Notes: generated by a model not told the origin, from the sequence alone. A stretch of 64,000 bases of DNA from Tubulanus polymorphus (GCF_964204645.1 NC_134030.1:8986278-9050277); one strand, 5' to 3'. Shown: positions 36,154 through 47,789, counted from the first letter of the stretch. Translations and numbers: made by a program.

Positions 36154-36894
36154 GTAAATGATAACTTCATTAAGAAATAGGAGACAACTAGGGCATAAGC
36201 TGATTATGCAACTCTCACAGAATAGTTTGGCGCTGAAGCCTCAATTTTTGACACAAGATAAGCCTCAAGCATTATTAGTATGTCTAAGCATTCAAAGGTG
36301 TAACGGAACAATTTCTAATGTTTTCATCAATTTAGTGGGACTCATTCTGTTTCGACAAAGTAGTGGATTAGTTCTAAAGCACTTCACCTGTTGTGTGTAT
36401 TTTCTTGACGTTTGCTACATTTACCACTCCACTATTTGTAGAAGTGTAACGATTTCGCCCTTTGAATTCAAATCAAATCAATTATTTTTTCACTGCAGGC
36501 TGTTTTGAAATAAACGCCAATCATGTTTTCTTTGCGTTCACCGCGTTTGATTGCCGGCAATTGTTTCACCGTCTGCCGGCAATTGTTTCACCGTCTGCTG
36601 CTGAGTCGTCGATAGATCACTTTCTTTCTGATCTGTTGTTTTTTTGTATTCCCTATTCTCTGTATTGATATTTGCAGCCTCACCCGGATATCATATTTAC
36701 GGGATACCAGTCTTGCATTTATAAAACGGCCATAAATTTTGTCAAAGCAATTTGAAGTTATCTGGTATTGTATTGATTATTAGGCAGCACTCTAGAAGGC
36801 ACACTGCGTTTAAGAATTTCTATCCCTTTTATCTTCCTCGTTGAGAGATTAATATCGCAAGACATGGCTGGCAGGTGTGCTTTAGAAGTCTTTA

Positions 36895-37149
36895 AAGGTG
36901 GCCACGGACCTGGAATACATAGACAACTCAGGGATTTGGAAAAATCTAGAAAATATCAGGGAATTTTCAGGGAATTTGACAAATCTTACCAACTCATGGA
37001 ATTTGGATAATGCTATTGACTGCGTGTTTCTTAATAAGTGCGTCATTCAATGATGAACGAATGGATTTTGTAACATTTCAAAGCTAGAAATTTTTCGGAT
37101 TCACTCAGGAAATTTTATGTCATCACATAGAAAAAGCAAGGAAAACCCA
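36895..37149. repeat. Family C dispersed repeat copy (uninterrupted)
   Basis: It contains GGTGGCCACGGACCTGGAA, TCAGGGATTTGGAAAAATCT, CAACTCATGGAATTTGGAT and AGGAAAACCC. It aligns with the copy at 43887-44275, where a family B MITE interrupts the CAACTC...GGAATTTGGAT block. Confidence 0.7.
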
Positions 37150-37260
37150 GGGCCTGGTTTTATAGACCGATATTACCTTTAAGCCAAAGGTTAATTTAGT
37201 TCATTTTCAATTTAGTTAGCCCCAAGGATAGAGGGAATACCGGTCTATTAAACCGGGCCC
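37150..37260. mobile_element. Foldback MITE, family B (GGGCCTGGTTTTATAGACCG ends)
   Basis: GGGCCTGGTTTTATAGACCG pairs with CGGTCTATTAAACCGGGCCC, and the interior is self-complementary across TTAGTTCATTTTCAA. It is inserted at or beside the end of a family C copy. Confidence 0.85.
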
Positions 37261-37987
37261 AGGTGATTTCTAGATATTTCTAATAAACGTTGCTTAATTT
37301 AGTTAGGAAATATAGAATTGGCAATACGATAAATTCAAACTGGGATGGTGGCCCCACGCTGCCGTGCGGTTCAAGGAAAATTCAGAATCTAAATATTATT
37401 TGTCCTCACGGAATGCGTCATTTTCTCGGAAGTAATCAGTATTTCAAACATAATTTCCGTGGAAACGAACGACCGTTACAAATGACTGCAGAATATCGGC
37501 GGCAACGTCGAAGTCGCGGCGCTCGCTCGCTCGGTGTTGTTGATATTCACTTTAGCTTTATTCGATTTCCGCGAATTTCGACGTTAAGCGACCGTCGCCG
37601 CAGAAACAACCCTGGGATATTTATAACGATAATCTTCAAGCTTTTCCGCTGTGTGCATTGAAGTCACTCGTTACTGCCAGGTATCAATGTCTACAGTTTA
37701 CAATGGGGAGTGGCTGCAGAGGGGTGAAACAGGGGCGCATCTAGGGTCTGATTCAGGGTGGAGTGCATCCCAAAATAAGGAACATCATATGATTAACAGG
37801 GCACCCTGAAAAAAGTTCATCGGAAAACATTAACTTATTTTTGGAAATACAGGGAATAAGATTGATATTTTTCATTTTCCCATAAAATTTCAAGGCAATT
37901 TTTTTTAGGAGGGGTTATGCACCCCCTGCACCCAACCCTAGGATCTGCCTCTGAAAAACCTTATTTAATTGCAATGCGGGCTTTTTT

Positions 37988-38145
37988 ATGTTAGAATAGG
38001 AATTGACCCTGTTATTTATTCGATTGGTAGATTTCCTTTGGTTTGTTTTCATTTGGTGTTCCTCACAAACCCACCACACCTGCCATGAGCGAAACGGGGT
38101 TTGATTTAGAAATCGGAAATCGAAGTGCAGATATAGTTGAGATGT
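37988..38145. repeat. Dispersed repeat, family H copy 2
   Basis: Matches 9621-9776 in the same orientation (ACCCTGTTATTTATTCGATT, ACCCACCACACCTGCC, GAAATCGGAAATCGAAGT). Confidence 0.7.
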
Positions 38146-38760
38146 GGGTTCTAGATGTTGAAATAATGCTCACCCGGGTTGTCATTGCACAAAGGCATAA
38201 TTTTGAAGTAACCAAATAAAAAATTATGTGAAATGCCTGAAAGCAACTTTTGTTTATATTTCATCGAAATTATGTTCGTATTTGTAGTGGTAAAAATTGA
38301 CTTTTTACATTGAAACACGTTCCAAGGTTATTTCTCGTTGAAAAAATTTGTTACTTGAAAACTGACTGGCCTTGTTGGACAAGGTTTGAAATTGCAATAT
38401 GTGCGCACATAAAAGAATATAGCCCAGGATTGTTTGCTTTCCTTTCATGAAATGTTCAGTACAGAATTTCAGGTTCTTATTGAAATTAGCACGTTCAGAC
38501 TGGGGACAATTAGATATTTGGATATGTAACCAAATAAAAGAAATTCCAGTATTCTTCTTATTGACCTGATTGCGAAATCTCTCGATCAAATACTAGTATT
38601 GCATTGTTCGGGTAATGTTGATTTAGTCGGCTATATTCATTTAAATTCTCGCAATTTCTCTTAAACCCTGTGTATAGGGGCTGTATGAGTAGGATTTCTC
38701 GGTTCCAAATTTTTCGGGATTACGGCAAGGATTTTGGTATAGAGTTTGCACTAGAAATCG

Positions 38761-38861
38761 GGGGCTGGTTTTATGGACTTGTCTTAACTTTAATCGCGGG
38801 GCTAACGTAAATCATTTTCATTTGTGGGTTAAAGTTAATACTAGTCTTTGAAACCAGCCCC
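38761..38861. mobile_element. Foldback MITE, family B
   Basis: GGGGCTGGTTTTATGGACTT pairs with a right end reading ACTAGTCTTTGAAACCAGCCCC. It lies 124 bp upstream of the last PDZ exon. Confidence 0.8.
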
Positions 38862-38984
38862 TGTATTTTTTGCCAGAACATTTGCATCAGATCGTATCGA
38901 ATATTGTACACATTGTTTGCAGGTATGTAGCTGGATTTCAATTCAATTTTTAACTTACGATCGTTTCCGAACTTCTAATTACAG

Positions 38985-39130
38985 CTGGCTCATATGTGGC
39001 GTTGACGCTGTTAGGCCGACCGCCAGGCACGCCGAGCAAAGAAACTAAAGATCTCGAGGTCCCTCCATCGCCGAATCAGAAACCGTCCGCTGGCGAGAAA
39101 AATAAAATCACCGGACCACAGCCAGTTGAC
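38985..39130 (+). CDS. ARHGEF11/12: ARHGEF11/12-like RhoGEF, last PDZ strand and linker exon
   Basis: Acceptor ATTACAG|CT, donor GAC|GTGAGT; phase 1 in, phase 0 out. It encodes SGSYVALTLLGRPPG, the final PDZ beta-strand with the signature seen in LARG/PDZ-RhoGEF, followed by a Pro/Lys-rich linker (TPSKETKDLEVPPSP, then EKNKITGPQPVD). It is the first common exon for proposed starts N1-N4. The upstream intron is 15 kb and contains N3 and N4. Confidence 0.92.
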
Positions 39131-39377
39131 GTGAGTACAGTAGATATTTCTCTCATTGAAATATCCTTTTACGAACAAAACTTGACTATAACAGAAACAT
39201 TTCATGATCAACGACTGTTATTTCTCATAAGAAAATGAGGTTTTTATAGTTATCGCTTCTATGGATATTTGGTTACCTGAACTCTCTACCTAAGATTTAA
39301 AACTTTACTATGTTCTGAGTGGATACCGTGCTTATTATGTTTGCATTGTGCTTAGTCGATGTATATCATACTTGTAG

Positions 39378-39458
39378 ATCGCCAAGAATCAGCAGTTCCG
39401 CAGTGAGAAAGCAGTGACACTGCGTATAATGTATGAACAGGCTCTACGCGATTATGAG
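39378..39458 (+). CDS. ARHGEF11/12: ARHGEF11/12-like RhoGEF, helical exon
   Basis: Acceptor ACTTGTAG|ATC, donor GAG|GTATGT; phase 0 on both sides, 27 codons. The peptide IAKNQQFRSEKAVTLRIMYE followed by QALRDYE looks helical. It occupies the place of the coiled-coil segment after the PDZ in ARHGEF11/12. Confidence 0.85.
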
Positions 39459-39723
39459 GTATGTTTAATTGTGGATGCCCTGAAGTATCAATCTGCTGCC
39501 TGCACCCACTGCCCTCACACATCCGATACTTAATCATAATTCTTACATTTTTAATCAGTAAGGCTACACATGTGTGTGGTCACGACGTCAACCCAAACTT
39601 ATCTGATTGAAAATGAACTGAAAACTGGACTATGAATACCAGGACCATGTCCCATAATGACCGACTAAGATTTGACTCTTTGAGGATTTTAACTGAATTC
39701 ATTGTCAAATGAGTTAACCCCTC

Positions 39724-39858
39724 GGCCCGGTTTTATAGGCAGATATTACCTTCAACCCAGGGTTTAACTCAATTCATTGCCGATTGAGCTAGGTAACACC
39801 GGTTTATTAAACTGGCCCCTGTGTTAAAACTTAATACCAGTCTATACAACCTGTCCCA
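39724..39858. mobile_element. Foldback MITE, family B, with an extra terminus
   Basis: GGCCCGGTTTTATAGGCAGA at the left, ACCGGTTTATTAAACTGGCC at 39798-39817, and a second partial right end (ATACCAGTCTATACAACCTG) follow in series. This suggests a rearranged or partly duplicated copy. Confidence 0.7.
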
Positions 39859-39865
39859 GACTTTT

Positions 39866-40217
39866 GGTTCTCGGACTTCCATTACGAGACCCTTATTTCG
39901 TACTGTCCACCTGGTCTGTCTTTCATCTACTTAGCTTCGTTAATAGTGGGTCGATCTTGATGAAACTTGAGTACAATGTTAATAAGTTCAGAGAATGGCC
40001 CCAGTGTGCCACCTAGCAGCAGAACTAGGCATTAAAACGCTGTTTTTCAGTGACATGACCTTGAGGATTATGTCATAACTTAAGAACGGGGTCGAAATTC
40101 AAAAAGTTATCTTAAATGAATTTAGCTATTGGTCCTAGATGCAACATATCCAAAATGCAATGGGAACTGACGCATGGGAATTTCAGAGTTCCAGATTGGA
40201 GCCTGAGCCTGAGAACC
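39866..40217. mobile_element. MITE with GGTTCTCGG ends, family G copy 2
   Basis: It starts GGTTCTCGGACTTCC and ends AGCCTGAGAACC. It aligns with 13887-14247 and has an extra segment near 40114-40147. Confidence 0.7.
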
Positions 40218-40377
40218 GTTGTTGCCTATGGCTTAGTCATTTTATCACTTCACTTTTAGAAAATGATCGTCAAGAGTTCAGACGGCGGTGTGCGTGAACA
40301 TTCGAACAGGGGTGGTGGTCGCGAGTTGCTACAATTTGAACGTGCTCTTATTTGCTTCTCTATTTCTTGCGTTACAG

Positions 40378-40545
40378 AAAGTGAAACGAGACAGTCAACG
40401 AAACCCCAGCGACAAACTGATGGCTCGACTAAGCGACCACGAAAAACGTCTGAAAATCTTAGAGGCGCAGTTACAGAGCGCCGCGCAGGATTCGCCGGTG
40501 TCTCCGGATCATCGCGCCGGGTTCTACGGCGCCGGAAATAAAGAG
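40378..40545 (+). CDS. ARHGEF11/12: ARHGEF11/12-like RhoGEF, coiled-coil exon
   Basis: Acceptor GCGTTACAG|AAA, donor GAG|GTGAGA; phase 0 on both sides, 56 codons. KLMARLSDHEKRLKILEAQL is a clear heptad-like amphipathic helix, followed by a Ser/Pro linker (QDSPVSPDHRAGFYGAGNKE). ARHGEF11/12 proteins have a coiled coil between PDZ and RGS domains that contributes to oligomerisation. High GC3 supports coding. Confidence 0.9.
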
Positions 40546-43197
40546 GTGAGAGGAGTACATATTTGTATAGGGTTTTTTACGCAAGGCTTTGCGTTGAATT
40601 TTATACCGCCGAGCAGTTCGTCTTTCAGCCATCGCGTCGGTGAATTAAGGTTTACTATTTACTACCGATTTTGAAATGTTTGGTGTTTTCGTTTAGCTGA
40701 CATTTGATTTTGTCGTCGTCCCGCCTTCGCCTTCCGGTTCCGGACTGAAGGTATAGTTCATCGATCCGCTTTTATATCCGCATACATAAACCGAGACGAA
40801 CATCTGCACAATATAATAACGTATATGCGGGCACTGATTTTCACTGTGCAGTGAATTGATTAACATTAGCAGAAAAGTCTAACCAATTTGCGACAATATC
40901 ATCATCTACTCGAAGTATCCCTTATAGCCGCCTAATACCGGTATATACCGTGTTCGACTTAGGATTATAGAAGTTCATCTGCTACAAATAACGCCCTGGA
41001 TAACAATTTTTCTTAGTTTTTGAACTCTGCCGGCAGTCCATATACCCTCATTTGTTCGACTGAAATATCGAATAATTCATGCGCAGATCTTAGCTTTCTT
41101 CCCTTGATAGATATTAAGCCGGCACATGTTTCCTTCGCCGAAAATCGAACCCGCTTTCGAATATATTGTGTGCTAGTTAACTGAGATATACAGTAATAAT
41201 TACGCTTTGTTAGGTTACACCTATTTTGTCTATATTGATGTTTAAACTATGAGATAGATGGCACTCCATGCGACTCTGCTAAGACCTGCGTGAAATATTT
41301 CTGATACTGCGGAAAAGTGAATTAGCCTCATTTAGCCGCTTAATTGACACATGAAAGATATTTTGATTTGCCTAAGAGTGCTGTGGTGCGAAAATGTTGT
41401 CGCCATGGAACCAGACACATTTCTCTGTGATAACAATGAAATGTAATATGAATTGAAAAAAAATGCTCAATTAGACAAATTCTGGTGCCGTGGGCGTCTT
41501 GAAATAATAAAAATATGTTACAATGAAAAAATGGGTAAAGGCTATAGGTTTCTTAACCCAGAATAAGGATTCCAGTTTGATTATGTTGTACAACCATGAA
41601 TGTTATAGACCCCATGCCCTCCTCAAAAGATGGCTGCCCCCTTAAAATCCCCACACCGACATTACAATTCATATTAGGCTAATTGCTTCACTTATAGATT
41701 ACCATGGCCCTCGTTTTCTGACTGGTGAATTTCAGTGAATTTTTGGTGCCAATAGGGAACTGGCACACCAGCTATCCCGTCAGATGGCGCCACTGAGATA
41801 TCAGATGCACTTGATCAAAATTTGTTCATTTTCAAGTAACTTTGATCTCAATTTTCCCTCTTCCAATCCAAAAATTGGGCAAATCACGCTTCGAAATAAA
41901 TTCTGAATAAGTCTTTAGAGTTCATATTTGCTACGATTTTCATACATCATGCATAGGCTTTGAGAAATTATTGTTAGATTTTAATTGAGTTTGAGAAGAT
42001 ATCCAGCGTCAACGTCGTACTGTAGACTAGCAAACCTAGGGGATTACGGTGGAATTCCACTTGCCACACTAGCGTTGCCGGTACCCCATAAGATGATTTC
42101 ATTTCACAGGGGGAGTTATCAATGTATCTTTTTTGGATGGGTCGATAAGATGTGCGATTAGAGGCGGAAGAATTTGTGATATGGATATTTTGATGTATTA
42201 AATGTTACTGTAGCATGAACTTTCGTATACCCCTCTGCTTACATGATGTATGTGTATGTACCTATGTCGTTGTGTTACCCGTTCATCGAGTTCACCCATG
42301 TTTTGGAACCATTTGTAAAGTATGTATGCACCAGTCTCTTACCTTATTGTCTCTACGATATATACAAACACTGGTAGATATTTTCAGTGTTCTCCGCAAC
42401 AGGTTTTAGAGTGGTGGCCACCCTTCCCATTTTCCCATCCACTCTCTGAAAATCAGCCACCCCTAAGATATCTTCTGCCCCTAACAGAGTGGATATCAAT
42501 GTTTTGCAATAAATCGAGCTTATGTGAAAAGTAAGTGATTAACCAAAATGAAGCTCAAATTTTCTTTAATTTTTGGGGGGGATCGAAAGCCTTGCTACTA
42601 CCGCAGCTACGATGTCATACACTTGACAACAATGAATGCAGTCCCTATAGAATTCCAGCATAGGCCTATGAAGATCACTGCTTCTACATCATTGTCGGCC
42701 TTCTCTTCCAATTGGCGGGCATATGTACTTTATGAATGGTTCCTTTTGATAGGAATTATGAAAATATTTCTGTATGATTATGTCTCACTATCAGTGAATG
42801 AGATTTTCTTGTTCTTGTGTTGTTCATGCTCACCTGCCAGGGATTGTTTTTTAGTTTTACTCTTACCACAAACGGTTCAGGATGAAATTTAGAAAAAAGA
42901 AATTGAAGAAGTAAAGGATCTTAAAAATGAAAGTAATGCTATTGTGATCTGATGTACATTTTACATGATAAAATGCCAAACTTCTTCACAACTTCTTCAC
43001 AATGCCAAGAACTATTAGAAAATGTCTTGTAAAGACGCATCAAAAAATCATAAGTGGGCCGTAGCTGGGATATGACTGTATAATTAGGTGCAAATATGAG
43101 ATTAGCAACACTGTGGCAGGTGAAATTGAGCTGTTAACTACTGAAACGCTTCTCACATTCATAACGCATGGTTATTTTTCTCGCTGTATGGTTTCAG
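40546..43197 (+). other. Intron: one short dispersed repeat, otherwise nothing seen
   Basis: A copy of the GTTTTAGAGTGGTGGCCAC repeat at 42378-42475 matches 14563-14645. The rest is AT-rich intron with no exon, RNA gene or structured repeat that I can support. Confidence 0.6.
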
Positions 43198-43284
43198 GTT
43201 ACGATTTGTTCCGCTACTCCAGCACCGCCACCTGGTGTGATAAGCTGTGATCGTTCTGAACGATATCTCCTGTGTACTCGTGAG
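43198..43284 (+). CDS. ARHGEF11/12: ARHGEF11/12-like RhoGEF, probable Pro-rich linker exon
   Basis: Acceptor TATGGTTTCAG|GTT, donor GAG|GTATAT; phase 0 on both sides, 29 codons. It encodes VTICSATPAPPPGVISCDRS and then ERYLLCTRE. This is the only one of the three frames free of stops, and its phase matches both neighbours. The donor is weak, and the frame stays open with Ser/Pro-rich codons to 43392, so the 3' boundary may lie farther right (GTGATA at 43362 would break phase). No homology is claimed. Confidence 0.5.
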
Positions 43285-43886
43285 GTATATGTCCTGTCTA
43301 CGTCGACCGTCCCTCCTCGTCGAAATCTATCGTGTCTCTCGTCCTCCTCCGCCCTCTCTAGCGGTGATAACCAACCCTTCCGTCGAGAATAGTATCTGGC
43401 GAATTCCGCGATTTACAGGCAATCCCTGAACTCTATCTCAATGGATCTGTCCTTACAAAAAATCTTCCTAAAAGATTTAGTAATGGCAAATCCTGGCTTT
43501 CACCTACCCGAGTCTCTAGAATTCTCAAATTCCAATCAGTATCGTTGTGATTATTGTTCGTTTACTTATAGTTCACTAACGAACAAACAAAATGTTCGAT
43601 GACCATACCCAGCCTGAGAACATTAATCAATATCGCCAGTTTGTTCGATTTGTAATGATAGACTTCGCATTGTTTACTCTTCATAATCTGTGGTCTTATA
43701 TGTAGTTTAGTATTTTTCAAATCTTTTCGTTTTTTTTAAGCGCTTTACTTCATCCGCGAATTATCTATTCTTCAGCGGAATGATCTTGTCCTGTATTAAA
43801 AAACGTGATATGTTCATGTATAAGAGTTTTTTTATGAAGAGATAATAATCGGGACCCATTCCACGTTTGAAAATGTACTAATCGTT

Positions 43887-44275
43887 CAGGGTGGCCACTG
43901 ACCTGGAAAAGTCGGGATCAGAAAAATCTAGAAAAAATCTCTGAAATTCAGAGTATGACAAGTTTTGCGCAAAAACCTGCAAACTCGGGGGCAGGTTTTA
44001 TGGACTGGTATTACCTTAAACCCAGGGGCTAACACAATGCATTATCAATTGAGTTAGCCCCAAGGTTAAAGGTTATATCAGTCTATAAAACCGGCCCCAG
44101 GGAATTTGGATGTTATTGACCACACATTTCACACATCAATATGTCATTTATAAAAATGAATAAATTGTTACATTCTAAAACCAAGGAATACCTCGGGATT
44201 TACTCAGGGAATTTTTTGTCATAGCATGGAAAAATCAGGGAAAACTCTCTTAAATCGGTGAAAAGTGGCCATCCT
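43887..44275. repeat. Family C dispersed repeat copy, interrupted
   Basis: Starts CAGGGTGGCCACTGACCTGG and ends AAAAGTGGCCATCCT, giving rough CAGGGTGGCCAC inverted ends. A family B MITE at 43987-44098 interrupts it. Confidence 0.7.
43987..44098. mobile_element. Foldback MITE, family B, nested in family C
   Basis: GGGGGCAGGTTTTATGGACTGG pairs with a right end reading AGTCTATAAAACCGGCCCC. The equivalent uninterrupted site is at about 36990-37008. Confidence 0.85.
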
Positions 44276-45236
44276 ATCTTTCAACTGGAAAAGTTAACTC
44301 TCAGCTAAGTGGAACTGTGTCCAACCATCTATTCTACTAATATTTTAGTCTCCGATCGTTTTCATATATCTTGATTTATTGTCACCTCAAATCGACACGC
44401 TCCCCGCGATGATGTGTATGCGTGCGCTTCGGAAAAAAACCCGGGCGCTATACACGGAGAAACTTTTTTATCGGCTATCGATCATCTGCCGATGTGCATA
44501 TTGTTTTTCTATGATAGTCGTTATGACAACGAATTATATTTTTCGTGTTGCGCGCCGCGCCGAGCGCCGCAAACGATCAAGCAACTTCGATAGAATCGTC
44601 TGCATCTGCGTTGGCAATGCTGTCGGTAATACAAATTGACGCGATTGACGATGATGTGAGTTTCGAAATATACGAGAAAAGAGAATATTTTGTAGTGCTA
44701 CAGCGTGTCTAAATTACGCAGACAATAACTCAAACTATGACACATGTTGGTGCTGATTGATAGCTGAAAAATTATTACAGTTTTTCGATGACATAATTGT
44801 TCTACGAAGTGAAGGTGCTTCCAAAATGAAATGTGTGTTTGAGGGGATTTTTTGAGTTTCCTGCACTAGAAAAGTAACACAAACCCTTGAAATTAACCCT
44901 TGCAGATGACTAAAATGCACAGGAGATGAGTTTTAAGAATGAAACAACTATTGACTAATTATAGGTTTTTGAAACCGCGCATAATGATTTTAACTTATTG
45001 GAAATTGAATTGGAATTTGCACACATTTAAAAATCAATTGCTGTTCGTTGGAGCACATGCACAGTGTCTTGCGTTTTGTTCAACCTCCTAATGACATCAA
45101 ATTTTTTTCGTTTTATTATACTTTTTAGGACGTTCTTATTCACTTTTTAGAATGAGCCGAAGTTTTTGTACTGCTTCTAGTGAGCTCTTTGGCTGTGTAA
45201 TCCTATCTTAAATCGACAAGCTGCCTCGATAAATCC

Positions 45237-45921
45237 TGAAGGTCCCTACGACTCCTTGATTCCTTAAAGATTTCCAAGTGGAAAATGTTTTTGAAGGTGC
45301 TTGAAACTCCTTTTAATTTGAGAAATAGGCAATTAGATACTTTAGAAGTTGTACATAAGACTACGCCTAAATCAGTAGTTTTGTAACCCTATTAGGCTGT
45401 TACCGAGTTAGAATGCTAGGTTATAAAACCAACGCATTAACGCTTTACCGAGATAAACAGTACTGATGTTGGGTGGAGTCTACTGTAAATGGGATATAAT
45501 AGTCATGTAGGCGCTTCCCATCCTCCCCCGGCAGGGATTCGAACCTGATGGCATCGAGATTGCCACGGCACGAAACCCTGCCATAATCGTCCGTGTGCGC
45601 AGATACATGCGCAATTCAGGTGATGTGATTTTTAGCCAATCAGAAATCCCGTTTTATTTTAGCCGGGTTTTCCCATTTATAGTTCTTCCTTGAAATTTGC
45701 CTCAACGAGCAATCTGATTGGTGCCGCCAGTTTTCGTTCGGAAAGCTGCGCATGTACCTGCGCATCCGGTCTACTGATGCAGGGGTTCGTGCCGTGGCTG
45801 AGTGGAGCGATGCCATCAGGTTCGAGTCCCTGCAGAGGGAGGATGGTGCTTCCTTGAATTGTGAAATTTTCTCCTTGAAAACTCCCTATACCACCAGGAA
45901 TGACCAATCTGTAGGGACCCT
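45237..45921. mobile_element. CAGGGTCC-ended element, copy 2, interrupted
   Basis: Matches copy 1 (1790-2195) on both sides of a tRNA-like MITE at 45519-45845; the right end reads GTAGGGACCCTGT. Confidence 0.65.
45519..45845. mobile_element. tRNA-like palindromic MITE, family A copy 2 (best preserved)
   Basis: The ends CATCCTCCCCCGGCAGGGA and TCCCTGCAGAGGGAGGATG are inverted repeats. The 8-bp flanks GCGCTTCC (45511-45518) and GTGCTTCC (45846-45853) match at 7 of 8 positions. Copy 1 of the host element has GGCGCTTC uninterrupted at about 2146-2153. The right half carries tRNA A-box-like (GTGGCTGAGTGG) and B-box-like (GGTTCGAGTCC) blocks; the left half holds their inverted counterparts (GGATTCGAACC). 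An 8-bp duplication fits hAT- or P-type mobilisation. Confidence 0.8.
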
Positions 45922-46436
45922 GTACAGATAGATTTATGGAGGTAGCTGTCTCTTCTGGAAGGGTCTACATATTGATAAATTGCTGGTTTTAATGCATTCT
46001 TAGTTCCCGTCGTTTTATCAGTTGATTAATTTATTGCTCCTTTTTAGCGTTTATTTGTTTGCCGTTTTTGGTCAAAATGCAGACATCAAAAAAAGAAAGC
46101 GATTGAAAAAACCTTATGTGGCATCTAATGCCCTTGCACGACACTATCAATTCATATAGATCACTATGTATTATAGTATGAATACTCTCGATCATTCTAA
46201 TCATGGATGATTAATTGCGAAGAAATTTTTTGGCACATTTGACGACAACGACAATGTATAACGTAGAACTTTGTTACGATGAAAACAATTAATTGAATGT
46301 TTTGTTATGAATGAAATAATTCATTCATTTCAAACGAAGTGTCACGAAGGCCTAGAGATTTAGTTAGAATCCTGCTATTGTATTGGTTTTTCGGACCCCT
46401 GGCATCCAGTTATTAGAGATATCAGTCTTAAGACCC

Positions 46437-46553
46437 GGGGGCTGGTTGCACAGTCACGGCTGAAGTCCAAAAGTGGTCTCATATCGTAAGACCGGTCTTA
46501 TGTTTTTAGATTGGCTATAGAACTAAGTCAGTCTTGACTATAAAACTAGCCCC
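46437..46553. mobile_element. Foldback MITE, family B (cAcAGTC subtype)
   Basis: GGGGGCTGGTTGCACAGTCA pairs with TGACTATAAAACTAGCCCC. The interior AAGACCGGTCTT is palindromic. A close relative is at 47470-47610. Confidence 0.8.
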
Positions 46554-46696
46554 TGTGTCTTGATGTTCATTGTACATGGTTCTACTGTATATATAAACAT
46601 AAAATGTTTTGTATTCATTGTTCACTATGCATGAATGATTTAAGCTCGAGCACTAACGCTATCTTCCCATCTTTCTCTCTCTCTATTATCCGACAG

Positions 46697-46744
46697 ATTG
46701 TTTCTGCTAATGAAGACGGCTCCCAGTTTATCTCGCTAAGACAG
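46697..46744 (+). CDS. ARHGEF11/12: ARHGEF11/12-like RhoGEF, 16-codon linker exon
   Basis: Acceptor TTATCCGACAG|ATT, donor CAG|GTAATT; phase 0 on both sides. It encodes IVSANEDGSQFISLRQ. Phase and splice sites fit, but the exon is too short to prove by homology. Confidence 0.65.
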
Positions 46745-47256
46745 GTAATTTCACATTGCACTGCACTTGCACACGGCGTACACTTCCCGCCATCCACACA
46801 AATTTCTATCAGGCAGCTTTAGAATGTACACTTGCAGACCCCCCCCCCCCCCGCCCCGTGCAAATAAAAGCAATTTTCAGTGTTTTGAAACACTTTCCAG
46901 CTGCTGCTGATCTTACTAGCATGCCCGCATCGCATGTACGGTATACTCTCTCGATGTTCAGCTGTACACGGATCGATTAAGTCCCTTTTCATCCGTTCGT
47001 CAATTTTTTTCCCTTCGGAGTCCCTTCCACGAGTAAGATCACAGGCTAGTGATTGCAAATGAAAAAATAGATTAAAAAGCTGGAAAAGACTGAAGTTAAG
47101 GAATGCTGATGAAGTTACTTTGATTCGGTTTTCTTGAATCTTTCTTGGCAAAAATTTTGTGGGTTCCTTTATTCTTCCCAAATCTTTGATATTTTTTCAG
47201 TATCATAAAGCTCAATTTATCCGTCGATGCTGCATTCCGTTTGTTCTCTTTTCCAG

Positions 47257-47409
47257 AGTTCTACGACGCCAGTTCAGAGTCCGCACGACGTGGGTCATAG
47301 TTATAATATACCGATGGACAGTAGTTTAGACGAAGGAGTGGATATGTCATCTGGTCATGATTCTACGCCCGGAGATCTACCAGGTCCCGGAGACGATCCG
47401 GTCTCGTGG
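47257..47409 (+). CDS. ARHGEF11/12: ARHGEF11/12-like RhoGEF, acidic Ser/Pro linker exon
   Basis: Acceptor TTTTCCAG|AGT, donor TGG|GTAAGC; phase 0 on both sides, 51 codons. SSTTPVQSPHDVGHSYNIPM is followed by acidic, Gly/Pro-rich sequence ending DDPVSW. It is probably a disordered linker between the coiled coil and RH domain. Confidence 0.85.
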
Positions 47410-47469
47410 GTAAGCTACCATTCTGCTATTTGAAGTTAGATTCAACTTTTCAAGCCAAGTGGCAAGATC

Positions 47470-47610
47470 TGGCGCTGTTTTCACAGTCATGAATTTAGTC
47501 CAAGAGTGGTCTTAGATCTTAAGAACCGTCTAAAGTTGTTAAATTTGCTATAGAGCTAAGTCGGTCTTAGTTTGGTCTTAAGTCTAAGCTGTGACTATGT
47601 AACTGGCCCC
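47470..47610. mobile_element. Foldback MITE, family B (cAcAGTC subtype)
   Basis: TGGCGCTGTTTTCACAGTCATG pairs with CTGTGACTATGTAACTGGCCCC. The interior contains GGTCTTAG and its complement. It starts 60 bp after an exon donor. Confidence 0.75.
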
Positions 47611-47789
47611 TGAGGGTCTTAGCGATTCTTTACCGGCAAATTAAATTAGAAAAGGACATTTCAAATTTTTTTTTCGACAAAATTGTGCACTTTTGAATAC
47701 TGAGTCATTCCAGCCATTCACTGAATACAAGATGTCTATAGATTGATAAAAAGTTGCCTTCTGAAAGTTACGTAACTACAAATCATTAT

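Larger units (their letters stand above)
36154..38984 (+). other. Intron between N4 and the last PDZ exon: repeats only
   Basis: This holds a 22-bp tandem duplication near 36552-36595 (CAATTGTTTCACCGTCTGCYG), a family C copy with an adjoining foldback MITE, the second family H repeat and a third foldback MITE. No exon is supported. Confidence 0.65.
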
